In this document: positions 12,172 to 23,800 of the stretch, piece by piece | How the letters are laid out: every line of letters starts with the position of its first letter | Numbering within the stretch: position 1 is the first letter of the stretch | DNA from: Aralia elata | Taxonomy: Eukaryota > Streptophyta > Magnoliopsida > Apiales > Araliaceae | Length of the DNA stretch: 64,000 bases | Reading direction: 5' to 3' | Assembly (NCBI GenBank): GCA_034770075.1 | Contig: CM068386.1 | Location: forward strand, 45,607,990-45,671,989 | Made by a program: the position numbers and the translations under genes | Notes under the pieces: model-generated | Databases searched by the model: none | What the model was told of the DNA's origin: nothing | Seen by the model: only the letters and a program-made list of their open reading frames with translations

Positions 12172-13270
12172 ATCTCTCTTTTATTGAGGACAATTTAAAG
12201 AGATACACTCCATGGCTCATCATCATGAGACCTCTCTTGGAGTTTGTCATGCTAAATGCTTTTAGGCATCGAATGAATATACGTTCCTTGGGTTAAGCCG
12301 AGCATCCTTTTAAATCTATCCATATAAATTTATATCCCCAATTTATAGGATGCTTCTCCCAAGTCATTCATGGAGGAATGTTTAGACAATTTTATCTTTA
12401 CTGATTGTGGCACTGGTATGTCATTCGTTATCAGTAGTATATCAATATATAATACTAAGAATGTCACAGTGCTCCCACTGACCCTTTTGTACATACTAGG
12501 TTCATTCTCGTTTTTGATTGTCTCATCAAAATGAATGTTCCATCTTTGAGAAGCTTGCTTCAATCCATAAATGGATTGTTGTAGCTCATATACATGATAT
12601 GCTTCAACCATTAAAGCAAATCCATCTAGTTGTATCATACATACATTCTCCTTAAGTCTTCATTAAGGAAGGATGTCTCCACATCCATTTGCCAGATTTC
12701 GTAATAAGCTACAATCACAAGCAAAATCCGAATGGACTTGAGCATTACTACCGGTAATAAGGTTTTATCACAGTAAACTCCTTCACTTTATTTGAAACCT
12801 TTTAAACATGTCTGGTCTTATAGGTCTCCACCTTGTCATCTACTCTAGTCTTTCTCTTAAAGACCCATATACACCCTTCAGGCTTTATGCCTACCGGAGG
12901 GTTAACCTAAGTCTACACTTAGTTTTTCATATATGAAGTCCATTTTGGATTTTATGGTCATCTGCCATTTCTCTAAGTGTCTACTATTCATAGCATCATC
13001 GTATATAACTGGATCATCATCATCTATGATGCGTACCTCATCATCATCCTCTATGATGAATCCATACCTTCCAGGTATCTTCGGTACTCTTCCAGATTTA
13101 TGATTCGGTTGTGGTACAATAGGTCTATCTACAGGTTCCTCGGTTTGACTTATAGTGCTTTGTGGTTCTTGAACTCCTTCAAGATCTATTACCCTCCCAC
13201 TAGCTCCCTCAATGATAAACACCTTTATCCAAGAAGGCAGCGTGTTTCGCAACAAACACCTTTTGCTTAG
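12172..13270 (-). pseudogene. F reverse transcriptase, decayed
   Basis: Minus-strand residues include PQPNHKSGRVPKIPGRYGF (13120-13060), MDFIYEKLSVDLG, VETSFLNEDL (12680), YELQQSIYGLKQASQRW (12590-12540), SYKLGI-type and IFIRCLKAFSM near 12250. This is the order of copia RT motifs. The YVDD region is destroyed by frameshifts. Several stops interrupt every frame. It ends at the solo LTR target site. Confidence 0.8.
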
Positions 13271-14380
13271 TAAGATTATATAACTCTTATCCTAAACTTT
13301 CTTTAGGATATCCCACAAATCTGCACTTGTCAGATTTTGTCCCAAGCTTATCCTTTCGAAACCTTTTCACATAAGGTGGACAACCCCTTATCTTAACATA
13401 CTTAAGACTAGGAATCCTCTCTATCCATAATTCATACGGAGTCTTGGGGAAAAATTTTGATGTTACCTTATTTTGTAGATATGCAGTCGTTTCTAGGGCT
13501 TATCCCCAGCAAGATACTAGAATGTCGGTAAAAATCAACATGGACTGCACCATATCTAACAAGGTACGATTTCTCTGTCTAGATACACCAATCAATTATT
13601 GCTTATCAGGAGGTGTCCATTATGAGAAAATGCCATTTTGAAATGATCTAAAAACTCATTGTACAAATATTCCTTCCTCGATCTGATCAAAGAATCTTAA
13701 TACTTTATTAATTTGTTTCACTTCTGAATTCTTTGAACCTTTCAAGTGATTCAGACTTGTATTTCATCAAATACACATATTCAACTCTTTGAATGATCAT
13801 CTTCTTTTCTTTTACTAGTTCGTTCAATTTGCAAAATTATTTTCATGTAAGTCAAGTATACGAAGTCTATCAAGTAATCTTCCAGTTTCAAACAAAACAT
13901 TATTATTATAAATAGAGCAACAATTGTTGTTAAATATAATACCAGAACTTTCCTTGTCCAACAATGGAAAGAAATAATGTTTCTAATGAGAACTGGAACA
14001 TAATAACCACTTATTAACTTAATAGACTTTCCCATAGGCAACGCTAAACTATAAGTTCCTACGTCTAATGCAGCAACCTTTGCTCCATTCTCACGCGCAG
14101 AATTACTTCTCTTTTATTTAGCTTTCTATTTCTGCTTAGGCTCTGCATCGAATTGCATATGTGAGAACTACAGTCGGTATCCAATACCCAAGTAGAACCT
14201 TGACTTATACAAAGATTTATTTCAATCATGAATAAACCTATATTTGTAACCGAAGTTTCACTAAACTTCTTCTGGTTAGCCTCTGCAAGATGCTCCTTAC
14301 AGTTTCCTTTCTAATGTCCAGGCTTATTGCGGTGGAAGCAAATTCCTTTGCTATTTGCATCAGTTTTGTTCTTAGTGTCC
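13271..14380 (-). pseudogene. F zinc knuckle, protease and integrase, decayed
   Basis: From high to low: a Gag zinc knuckle CFHRNKPGH...GNC near 14345-14300 (second Cys changed to Arg and a stop inside), a protease-like WVLDTDCSSHIC near 14190, a pre-integrase segment SIKLISGYYVPVLIRNIISF (14025-13965), integrase blocks YVYLMKYKSES (13770) and RQRNRTLLDMVQSM (13595-13555), and the C-terminal SKFFPKTPYELW (13460). All are joined only through frameshifts and stops. Confidence 0.75.
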
Positions 14381-16164
14381 TTAGTTGTAACGACCGTGAA
14401 TTCAGGATAGCCTTGTAATTCGAGCTTATGAATATTGATGCATATTATTTAAATAAATTTTATGAGTAATATTTTTATGTGATTAAATAAATATGTATAT
14501 GTGTTATATGTATACATATATTTATTTTTATATGATGAGATGTATATTTATAGTTGGTTTAAACTAGTTTAATTGTTTGAACTTACTAAAGAAGCTAACG
14601 TTTCAAATTAAGTAGTTAAAACTCGAATTTGAGTTCAGATTAGAATTTGGAAAAACGGACTGCGAATTTAAATCCGGAACGTCCAAATTAGTTAGGATAG
14701 ACCCTAAACACATTTTGTGTCGGGGTTGACTTTTTCAGTAAAAAGTCAAACATGAATTTCAGAGATGAATTTGACGAAACGGATATTCCCATGACAATGA
14801 GAACGTCGATTTTAGTAGGAATCGACTGTCTTCACGAAAAAGTTGAATTTCGAATGTAAAAATGGTAAAATGGGTCATTAAATGGATAAATGGGTATTAA
14901 ATGGGAATAATCAGCCAAGGTAGACCCCATGAGACAGCTGGTATGATTTTGATTGGTGGAACAAATCAGCAAACAAGCAAAGGAAGAAGAAGACCAACGG
15001 ATGGAATGAAGAGAAAAGGAAAAATAAACTCAAAAACTCCTTAACTTCCAAATCCTTTCATCTTCTTCTTACCAAATCATCTAATGAAGAATATGAAGAG
15101 TTGGGGAAAGATCAAAGGTCATCCAACAATCTTCTACATATACTCCTTTCCTAAACTCATGCCCAATTTTGCAAAATCATATTTTCCGAATGAAAAATTG
15201 AGTGAGAGTGAGAAAGAGTGTTGAAGATTCAAGGAGCGGGTGGAGAAGAAGAGCTACAAGGGAGAAGAAAAGAAGGAAGAGAAAGACTTAGGTACACTTC
15301 ATCTTTCCAAGCCATTCAATCTGTTTCCTTCTCTTGAATCAAGCTCAGTCCATTCGCTAGGAGAGGAAGGAAGCAATCTGCAGAACACAAAGAAGAAATA
15401 AGAAGAAGTTCTAGAGAGGGAGAGAGAGGTGGTGCACGGGTGAAGAAGAGAAGGAAGCCAAAGCAAAGGACAAGAGTTCAAGCAAGCCCTAGCCAATCTT
15501 TTTAATCATCTAGGAAGGATTTACAGAGGTAAACAATCAATCAAAACCATTCCATTCGATTTCTTGTTAAGGTTTTCAAGTTTTTATGGTTTTTGAGCTC
15601 TTGAGCTTGTAATTCGATTTTCTGGCGATTCTTGTTGTTTTTGTTTGTGTTGGATGTTTGTAAATATTGTTAAGAGGTTATGTAAGCCATTAATAACATC
15701 AAAGTGGAACCAAAAATACGAGAATAATCCGTACTTATGCTTAAAGGATGAAGAACATGAAGAACAATGGACTTTGGACATGAACATAGACTATTGGACG
15801 ATTTAGAGGACCTTGTAGCTATGATTTCGTGTATGTTTAATTTATTTGTTGTTATGATATTGTAGTTCCATGGGTTACAAAGTTAACCCAACTGGAATCG
15901 AGTAAAAAGATGTAAAAATGAAGATTTGGTGATGATTTTAGTGAAGAACACTTAGAACATTCAAAACATTGCATGAGTTGATACTTTGGCCTAAGATTTG
16001 GCTATGTTAATGTTAATGGGTAGCTCTTAATTTTTGATATATTGTAGCTCTATATCTTAGGAGTCCATAGAGTCCGGAATGGACCAATTTGAACATCTAG
16101 AGAAGAAGTTATGAGGATTGGAGTGAAAGAGGGTCCAAATCGCGATGTCTGGCAAGGGCCATCA

Positions 16165-16245
16165 GGCCACCCGCGCGCCCGCACCAAGGCCCCGCGCGCC
16201 CGCACGCCGTGCGCCTGGTGCCGCCCGCCCGCGTGTGCTCTACCC
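16165..16245. repeat. GC-rich repeat block in LTR copy c
   Basis: Tandem CGCGCGCCCGCAC-type words form an island in AT-rich sequence. At the equivalent place in LTR copy e (22850-22970) lies a different GC-rich set made of CCTAGG-centred palindromes. The two therefore share position but not sequence. Confidence 0.6.
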
Positions 16246-17630
16246 GACTCAGCTTCGACGTCCGTTGGGAAAATGACCATAACTTTCTCATATGGACTCG
16301 GATTTGGGTGATTCAAGATGATTCGGAAAGCTTAGAGATAGACCTACAACTTTCATTAATTAGAATTGAAATTTTCTAACTTGGGTAATTTTGAAATTGA
16401 CCGTTTTTAGGGCTGTTGTGCAAATGGAAAGCGTCGGTCATGCGTGTGTGCAATGTATAATGCTTCTGACAATAAAAGACATTGTTCTAAGTCCTAAAAC
16501 ATGAATGTTATGAATTATAATGATACTTAGGATTAGCCAATGAGTATTAGATAAATCGAAGGGGTGTGCTAGGCGTACGCAATTGCGTAACGCTTGGGCG
16601 TTCGAATAGGCAAGTTTGGCATACCGACGTAAAAGCATCGTAACGCCGTAACTAGTGGGCATAACCTTGTTTAATAGTTTGTTTCTAATATGAATGGGAC
16701 ATTATAGAGTAGCATAAACCAATATTTGGTATCCATTATGTCACTAATTGTTATGTGAATATGTATTTACATGTGTAGGATATTAAGGAGCGTGTGTTGT
16801 AATATTGTAGCAGACGCACCAGGCAAGTTTCCTAACGCATACCTAACCCTTGTGTTGGGCAAGTTTTCTTACCCTAACTCAATTTAATATTGGGCAGGTT
16901 TTCTCAATCGTACAACTTTTGTTTATTGTGCGAGTTATTTATTGATTGAGCAATCATTCTATATTATTGCAAGTTCCTTACTCAACTATTTTTATTTGAG
17001 CAAGTTTCCTATCTTATACAAATGTTGTATATTATTGCAAGTTTCATGACTCAAATCGAGTTATTACTTTCAAATTATATTAGTGGATTGATTATTGTCA
17101 ATTACTCCACATCAAGGATAAATTATTGATATTCGCAGCTTATTCATTTGAATTCATTATCTGTTATTGGACTGTGAAACGTTAAGTTCTTCATTCATGA
17201 ACTGTTCAAGGAAATAGTCTACGCCATTTGTTTCGGCTAGACATGTACAGGTTATTATTTTAAAAGTTATCCAAACCGATTGTTGGTATGGATTCTTGGA
17301 CTGAGAGAGCAACCCTTATTTAGGGGATTTTAATGTGTCGGTTATTCGATGCAGTTAGAGTTAAATGTTATGCATATACATAGGGTACGAGAGGCTGATC
17401 CCCTCATGTACTACTGACAGGCCAGGCGTTTAAAAGGGTCAGTCGAATGATTGATCCTTTGGCCAAAAGTTTATGGTCTATTGGACCACTCAGCAGTAAA
17501 TAGTCAATATTCATTGTTTCATTTGAACTTTGATTATATTGTCAACTATTTCTTTAATGTTCTTAAATTGTTGAACTATTCGATTATTATTCTCATTTAT
17601 TCATGATATATCTTCTTTATTCATTTTAAA

Positions 17631-17735
17631 CTTGTTGAGCAAAGTAGTTGCTCACCCTTGCTATATCATGAACCTATTGCAGTTAAACCAGAGAGTTCCA
17701 AAGCGGACAAAGACAAAGGAAAGCTTAAGGAATAG
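17631..17735 (+). other. Conserved LTR module (copy c)
   Basis: A perfect 7-bp stem TGAGCAA/TTGCTCA encloses AGTAG. It is followed by CCCTTGC, then ATTGCAG ending at 17682, then an 18-codon frame ending KDKGKLKE and TAG at 17733-17735. Confidence 0.5.
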
Positions 17736-17972
17736 TTATATGTACTATCCCATTTTGTAATCGTGGAATCGTTTTGTATTATTATTGCATTCCGTGATGT
17801 ATTTAATTAAGGTTATAGACCTTGGGACCGTAGTAAACCTTTTATAATGAACAACATATGTTTATTTATTCCGCATTAGTTGATTTATGTTGTTTAGAGG
17901 TGTATCGATGTATTTTATCGTGAGCACCAGATTCAAGGTATTGGTACCTGAATTTGGGGGTGTCACATTAGT

Positions 17973-18672
17973 TATTGTCTTTCCTTTTGCCTTCTTTGAA
18001 TCTTTTTCTTTTCAGAAGATCCTTTGGCCCACTTCCTTTTCTTGGAAGTATTATCTACAAGTAAGACTTGGTCTTTCTTGGTTGGAAAGTGACTCTATGC
18101 AGTTTTTAACATGTTAAGCAACTCAGGCAGGGTGACATATAGCTTGTTCATGTGAAAATTCACAGCAAATTATGAGAAAGAGTCCAGAAGTGATTGCAAG
18201 ATCAAATCTTGGATCAACTCTGCATCCATGACAAAATCCTGTTGTCCTAATTGTTCAATCAAATTGATCATTTTGAGGACATATGTATGTACTGTAGTGT
18301 CATCGGTTATTCAAGATCGGAAGAGCTCCTTAGATATCTGATATATAACAGTCCTATTTTCCTCACCTTACAACTACTTGAGATGTAGGATTATAGTAGG
18401 AGCATCCATAGTTTTATACTGACACTGAAGCTCGTTACTCATGGATGCGAGCATGATGCATTGAGTCAACTATGCATCATCTTGCCACTTTCAAAAAGTA
18501 GCAATCTCTTCCTCAGAGGCTGTTTCTGTAACAGTTGCATGAACAGGCGTATTAAGGACATAAGATAGTTTTCCAGCCTTGAGAACTATTCTCAGATTCC
18601 TTAATCAGTCCGTGCAATTCGGTCCGGTTAATTAGCATCTAATATGCTCCGCAGTGATAGTAATTTAGACAT
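17973..18672 (-). pseudogene. F gag N-terminal part
   Basis: The start ATG at 18672-18670 opens MSKLLSLRSI, followed by a TGPNCTD...LRNLRIVLKAGKLSYVL block typical of Tork/Angela Gag, then TVTETASEEEIATF and QLGQQDFVMDAELIQ. Stops occur within. The gene is cut at 17973 by solo LTR copy c and resumes at about 14380. Confidence 0.75.
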
Positions 18673-18876
18673 TGTAAAATTCTATAAATAAATTTGTAGT
18701 TTAACAACATTTTTTCATACATTCATTTCTTAATTACCAAAATAAATTAGGTCTTTATTTAAATTGGTATCTCCCACTATTTTCATCAAACTATATTATC
18801 CTCAATATATAGTTCGGCAAATCTAATTAAAGATTTGCTAGTGAGAATAAGGATCCCATTTCAAATGTATATAGCC

Positions 18877-19161
18877 TTGTGTGACACAACAAACTATATA
18901 TAAATAAATAGGTAGACAACTATTGTCAATTACATCACCATATAACTCTTTGTATTTTGCCTCTTAGATTATTTCTATCAAGTGTGACACATCCGAATCA
19001 AAATTATCCAAGTTAAGTCCAACCTAGCACTTCCATATATGTGAAAATAAAAACATCGTCCTTGTGTGACACAACAAAATAGCATTATTCAATTCCTTAA
19101 TAAGCATCAACTGTGATAAAACAACATCTCAACAAATTAATATAAGCCTTGTGTGACACAA
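18877..19161. promoter_or_regulatory. Three copies of palindrome TTGTGTGACACAA in F leader
   Basis: Identical 13-mers lie at 18877-18889, 19062-19074 and 19149-19161, each within a longer CCTTGTGTGACACAACAAA-like word. Odd-length perfect palindromes suggest a binding site or RNA hairpin. A partial GTGTGACACA lies near 18981. The function is inferred only. Confidence 0.45.
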
Positions 19162-19308
19162 CAAACTTATAATGATTAACCGATACTCTGTCGTTTTATC
19201 ATGCTAGAAGGCGACGTTCGATATTCTAAATATCTTTGAACGTTACAACTTAATATAATTTCTTTGAGGGATTTGTTATTATTTATCTCATCTTGTTCAG
19301 CACGCATG

Positions 19309-19311
<3 letters not shown>

Positions 19312-19356
<45 letters not shown>
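19312..19356. repeat. (TA)n microsatellite
   Basis: About 22 TA units, interrupted only near the right end. Confidence 0.95.
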
Positions 19357-19360
<4 letters not shown>

Positions 19361-20354
19361 GCGTCATATTATTTAACATGTGAAGCATGTTGTATAATAT
19401 AATATATATATATAGTAAACATGCACATATAGTATACTATATTCTACCCAAATTGATTATGGACTTTTATTCTAGTTTGGTTCACTAGAGCCACCAAGTA
19501 AACCAAAAGGTCAAACCTAGGGTGCAAGAACTGAATTTAAATATAACTATTACATTTAAATCCCGGGCTACATTACAAACGGGTTTTCAAGCGCTCCTTG
19601 CTCCTTTGTCTCCAATTCTTCAAAATAATTCTAACTAATCCTATTACATAAACTATTTACAATAAATAGAAAACCTTGATCAACAATCAAGGGGAAATAC
19701 ATAGGAGAGAGATAGAATTTACATTAAGAAAAATTAGAGAAAACGAGGTACGCAAACCCCATTTATAAAACTCATTCATTCAAGCATCCTTTTAAAATAA
19801 AATTCAATCATCCATTGGTCAATAGTCCATAATCAATCTCATTTATTATCATACATATCACCATATGCATCAATAAATAATATTCATCACATGAATAATA
19901 AAATCATTCCATATATGCATTGATATCATTTAATGGGTAATATAGTTAGCATGAAATCTAATACCAAATCAAATTAGTTTGCATGAAATCTAATTTCAAC
20001 TCCAATTTGTCTAGTATAAAATCCAATTTCAACTCTAATTAGTTATCATGAAATCCAATTCCAACTCTAATTAGTTATCATGAAATCCGATTTTGAATCA
20101 AAATAAACTCCATTATTTTAATCCAATTTTAAATCAAAATAAACTCCTTTATTTTAATTTATCCAATTTTGAATAAAAATAAACTCTTTTACTTTTAATC
20201 AAATTCCAAATCAAAATTAACTACTTTATTTTAATTTAGAATTTCTGAAAAAGCATGGAATCCTATTCCAAATAAAAATAAACTCCTTTATTTTAGTCAA
20301 ATTTCAATTTTTTTCAAAATTTCACAAAAACGAATCAACAGGCCTTTAAGCATC

Positions 20355-20455
20355 GTGGCTCGAGAAATGAGCGCCGCGACTCTTTCCGAGCGTCGCGGCT
20401 CAAAGGAATGAGCGTCGCGGTCCTCAAGGAATGGCCAAGCGTCGCGGCTCACAAG
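20355..20455. repeat. GC-rich near-palindrome cluster in F leader
   Basis: GAGCGCCGCGACTC, GAGCGTCGCGGCTC, GAGCGTCGCGGTCC and AAGCGTCGCGGCTC occur in about 100 bp of otherwise AT-rich leader, close to the PBS. The arms GAGC/GGCTC can pair in RNA. Confidence 0.6.
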
Positions 20456-20611
20456 ATCTGTCCGTTCCGTTTCTGATTTTTTCAGATCGCGATTTTTGAG
20501 TTTTCTCCCAAAAAATATGATTTTATACTAACAATAATGCCCAATAAATTGTTCTAAACACATAACCATACATATACGGAATCAAAACAATTAATAATTC
20601 GCATAAAGTTT

Positions 20612-20624
20612 GGCTTTGATACCA
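20612..20624 (-). other. F primer-binding site (tRNA-iMet type)
   Basis: The minus strand reads TGGTATCAAAGCC one base after the LTR end. It resembles the TGGTATCAGAGC site complementary to initiator tRNA-Met used by many plant LTR elements. Confidence 0.85.
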
Positions 20625-20818
20625 CTGTTAGGTTTGTATATAACGCGAGCATGAAATCAAATTACACAAATATAGCGGAAGTGCAATAAAATCAAATTTT
20701 AAAATTTTATACAAACCATCACCATGATCTTTCCTTATGCGCAATTATCAATTAAACGAAAGAGATAGAGAATAAGAATTATACCCTCGTAGATCAAAGC
20801 TTCCTCGGGTACAAGTTC

Positions 20819-23800
20819 TGTGACAACTCGGATTTTCGAGAATAATTATAATAAGAATTTAATATAGAATAAGTCTTATTATGATTCGAGTTTGAGTATA
20901 TATGTGTTATATATATATATGATTTATTTGGTGAGCTTAATATGTATATATATAAATGTGAAATATATACATAGACTCAGAATGAATGAGTTACTAGTTA
21001 ATAATTGTAACGATCGCGAGCCGTGGGTAGCTTGGTAATTCGAGCTTATGGATATTATTGAATAAAATAGACTTTTATTAATAATATTATGTGTTAACCG
21101 TTTAAAGGTTATATCATGACCTAGATTATGTGTAGGCGATGATTGGTATATATGAAAGTGTTTGTATAAGCTAATTTAGCGGTTTCGAGAAATATCGCTA
21201 GAGTACTATTTATTGGATTAAATAAATAGTTGATGGATAATAATATGGAATGAGTTATTTGTTGTAAAGACGCTAACCCGAATTATGGACGAGATATATG
21301 TGCGATGATGTATATGATTATGGAGAGTTAATCGTGAAGAGCAACGATCGCGAATCGTGAATACCCTTGTAATTTGGGTTTATTAATATTATTAAATGGA
21401 TTAAATATTATTTTTTATGTGACGTGTTTTAAGGTTATTCTATAACCTGGATGATGTCAACGTATAAAGTTTTATGCGTTATGAACCGTAGGAGTAAATA
21501 ATTGATTTCGCGAAGAATCGCAAAATCACTATTTACGGGCACGTTTCCGAGGCACTATTCACGCCTAAATATTTTTATGTCTTTTTCGATTTCTATTAAT
21601 TTTGTTAAGACGTGTACGTGAAGAAATAATTTTTTCAAGTGTCAGAAATTTTATTTGAGCTGATATGTGATTTTATCCGTATCCGAAATGTATTATATGG
21701 GTGTTCCGAATATATGGATAAATCCCATAATAATTATTTTTACGCGTCCCAATATTTATGGGATAACCCATTTTAATTTTGGGTAGAGTTATTGACCATA
21801 TTAGGTACAAAAGTAGGAGTATTCGGGCATGGAAAAGACCAATTGGGTGTATTATTTATGTTTGTTACTCCAAGAGGGAACCAATCAAACATTTTGGACC
21901 AATCAAAAGAGAGAGAGGAGAGAGGAGCCGGCAAAAATGCCTTGAGCCCTCAACTCCCTCATTTCCTCCCGAAGCTTTCTCCCTCCCATACCATTCCATT
22001 CATTTTCCCTCCAAGTTTCTGCAGATTTTAGAGAGAGAGAGAGAGAGAAAAGTTGCAGGAAATGAAGAAAAAGAAGAAGAACAAGAAGAGAAGAAGAAAC
22101 ATGCGGGAGAAAGAAGAGGAGAAGAAGGAGGAGCTCGGGAGGCCAAGGAGAAGAAAGAGGGAGAGCTTCAAGCTTTTGTAGAGTCCAGTAGCATCAAGGA
22201 GAAACATTCAAGAGGTAGTCATCCTCTTCAAACCCTCTCTCTTCCATTTTTGAGTTTGTAAGCTTTTCAAGCTTTTGAGATGGGTTTTGAGTTTTCTTGC
22301 GATTTTTGTTGTTGTTGTTGGTTGGGGTTGCTTAATAATATTGCCAAGAGACTTTGTAAGCCATTAATAACATTAAAGTGGAACAAAAATGAAGAAAATT
22401 TGCACCTATGCTTAAAGGAGGATGAACTTTGGACATTTTTGGATAAATGGACCATTCAGACGAATTTTAGAGGACATGTAGCTTTGATTTTGTATTTGGT
22501 TAATTTGTTTGTTGGTATGATGTTATACTTCCATGGGTTACGAAGTTAACCCAGTTGGAAAGGAGTAAAAAGGAGTTAAAACAAAGAATTGGTGATGATT
22601 CTAGTGAAGAACACCAAGAACACGAAAATATATCATGAGTTGATACTTTGGCCTAAGATTTGGCCATGTTAATGTTAATGGATAGCTCTAAATTTTTGAT
22701 ATGTTGTATCTCTATGTCTTAGGAGTCTATAGAGTTCGAAACGGACCAATTTGAACGTGTATAGAAAGAGTTATGGTGGTTGGAAGTAAGATAGGACTAG
22801 AACACCAAAAAACAGAGCATCCGGGAAAAAACGGGTTGGGAGGCTCAGGTCGAGCGCCTAGGCGCTTGGCTAGGTGCTGGCCAAGGGCCGAGCTATTGCG
22901 AGAGAGTGCCTAGGCACTGCCCAAAGGCTATTTTTGGGCGCCTAGGCGCTGGTCAAGAGACTGTGCAAAACAACTCTGACGTCCTTTAGTAAAATGGACA
23001 TAACTTTCTCATACGAACTCGGATTGAGTTGATTCAAGATGATTCAGAAAGAGGAAGAGTAGACCTACAACTTTTTTTCTTTACATCTTTCAATTTGAGA
23101 TCTGTAGCATGACCTAAATTGGCCATTTATAGGACTGATATGTAATTGGAAGTAATCAGAGAGTGTCGGGCATGAGCGTAAGCACGCGTAATGCTCCCGA
23201 CAATATTAAATGATGTTCTAAGTTCTAAAACATGATTATTATGATTTATAATGATACTTAACATTAACCATTAAGTATTAGACAATTCTATAGGCGTGCT
23301 AAGCGTGCGCAGGTGTGTGTCGCTTGGGCGTTCAAATAGACAAGTTTGGCGTATGGGCGTGCAAGCATCATAACGCCGTAACAAGTGTGTATAACCTTGT
23401 TTAATATTTTGTTTCTAATAAAAATAAAACATTATGGAGTGTTGTAACCCAATGTATGAGCATGCTAAACGTGTCGAAAAGAGGCGAAATAGGCGTGTGA
23501 TGTAAACGTCGAAATGCCGTGTAAAGTGTTAATGAACTTAAATAATGTTTCGATTCAAATGAAACGAACATTATAAGATATGGGATGGGGTTAATGTAAC
23601 CAATAAGGATTGATGATGATAAGGGTCGTAACGTTTTCAAACGACGCGACGCCGAGAAACGTTTTAGAGTTAATCGCGTTTATTAATTTATAATGCGCGA
23701 ACAATATGAGATAAGAGTTGTTATATTGTAAACCATTATGTGAAGCTTTTTTAGTGGCTAATTGGTATTTTATTGTTAAATAAATTGTGTAGGGTATTTG

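Larger units (their letters stand above)
14386..17967 (+). mobile_element. Tekay/Del-type solo LTR (copy c, 3.6 kb)
   Basis: It starts TGTAACGACCG and ends TTTGGGGGTGTCACA with TTAGT at 14381-14385 and 17968-17972. The interior has no gag-pol. It has a GC-rich block (CGCGCGCCCGC words) at 16165-16245, a CCCTTATTTAGGGG hairpin near 17308, and the stem/acceptor/Lys-rich module at 17631-17735. It lies in the F gag gene. TGTAACGACC starts are familiar from Tekay/Del chromovirus LTRs, so the lineage is an inference. Confidence 0.85.
18673..20611 (-). other. F 5' leader (about 1.9 kb, non-coding)
   Basis: This lies between PBS and gag. It holds three copies of a TTGTGTGACACAA palindrome (18877-18889, 19062-19074, 19149-19161), a (TA)n microsatellite at 19312-19356, imperfect short repeats around ATGAAATCCAATTTCAACTC and ATAAACTCCTTTATTTTAA at about 19950-20300, and a GC-rich GAGCGTCGCGGCTC cluster at 20355-20455. 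No coding frame is evident. Confidence 0.7.

Noticed and set aside
16050..16316. Overlapping GC-rich frames on both strands
   Set aside because: Caused by the CGCGCGCCCGC block of LTR copy c. No conserved residues or context.
21779..22261. 160-codon Glu/Lys-rich frame in LTR copy e
   Set aside because: The purine-rich (GA)n composition explains it. It is not seen as a conserved frame in the other LTR copies.
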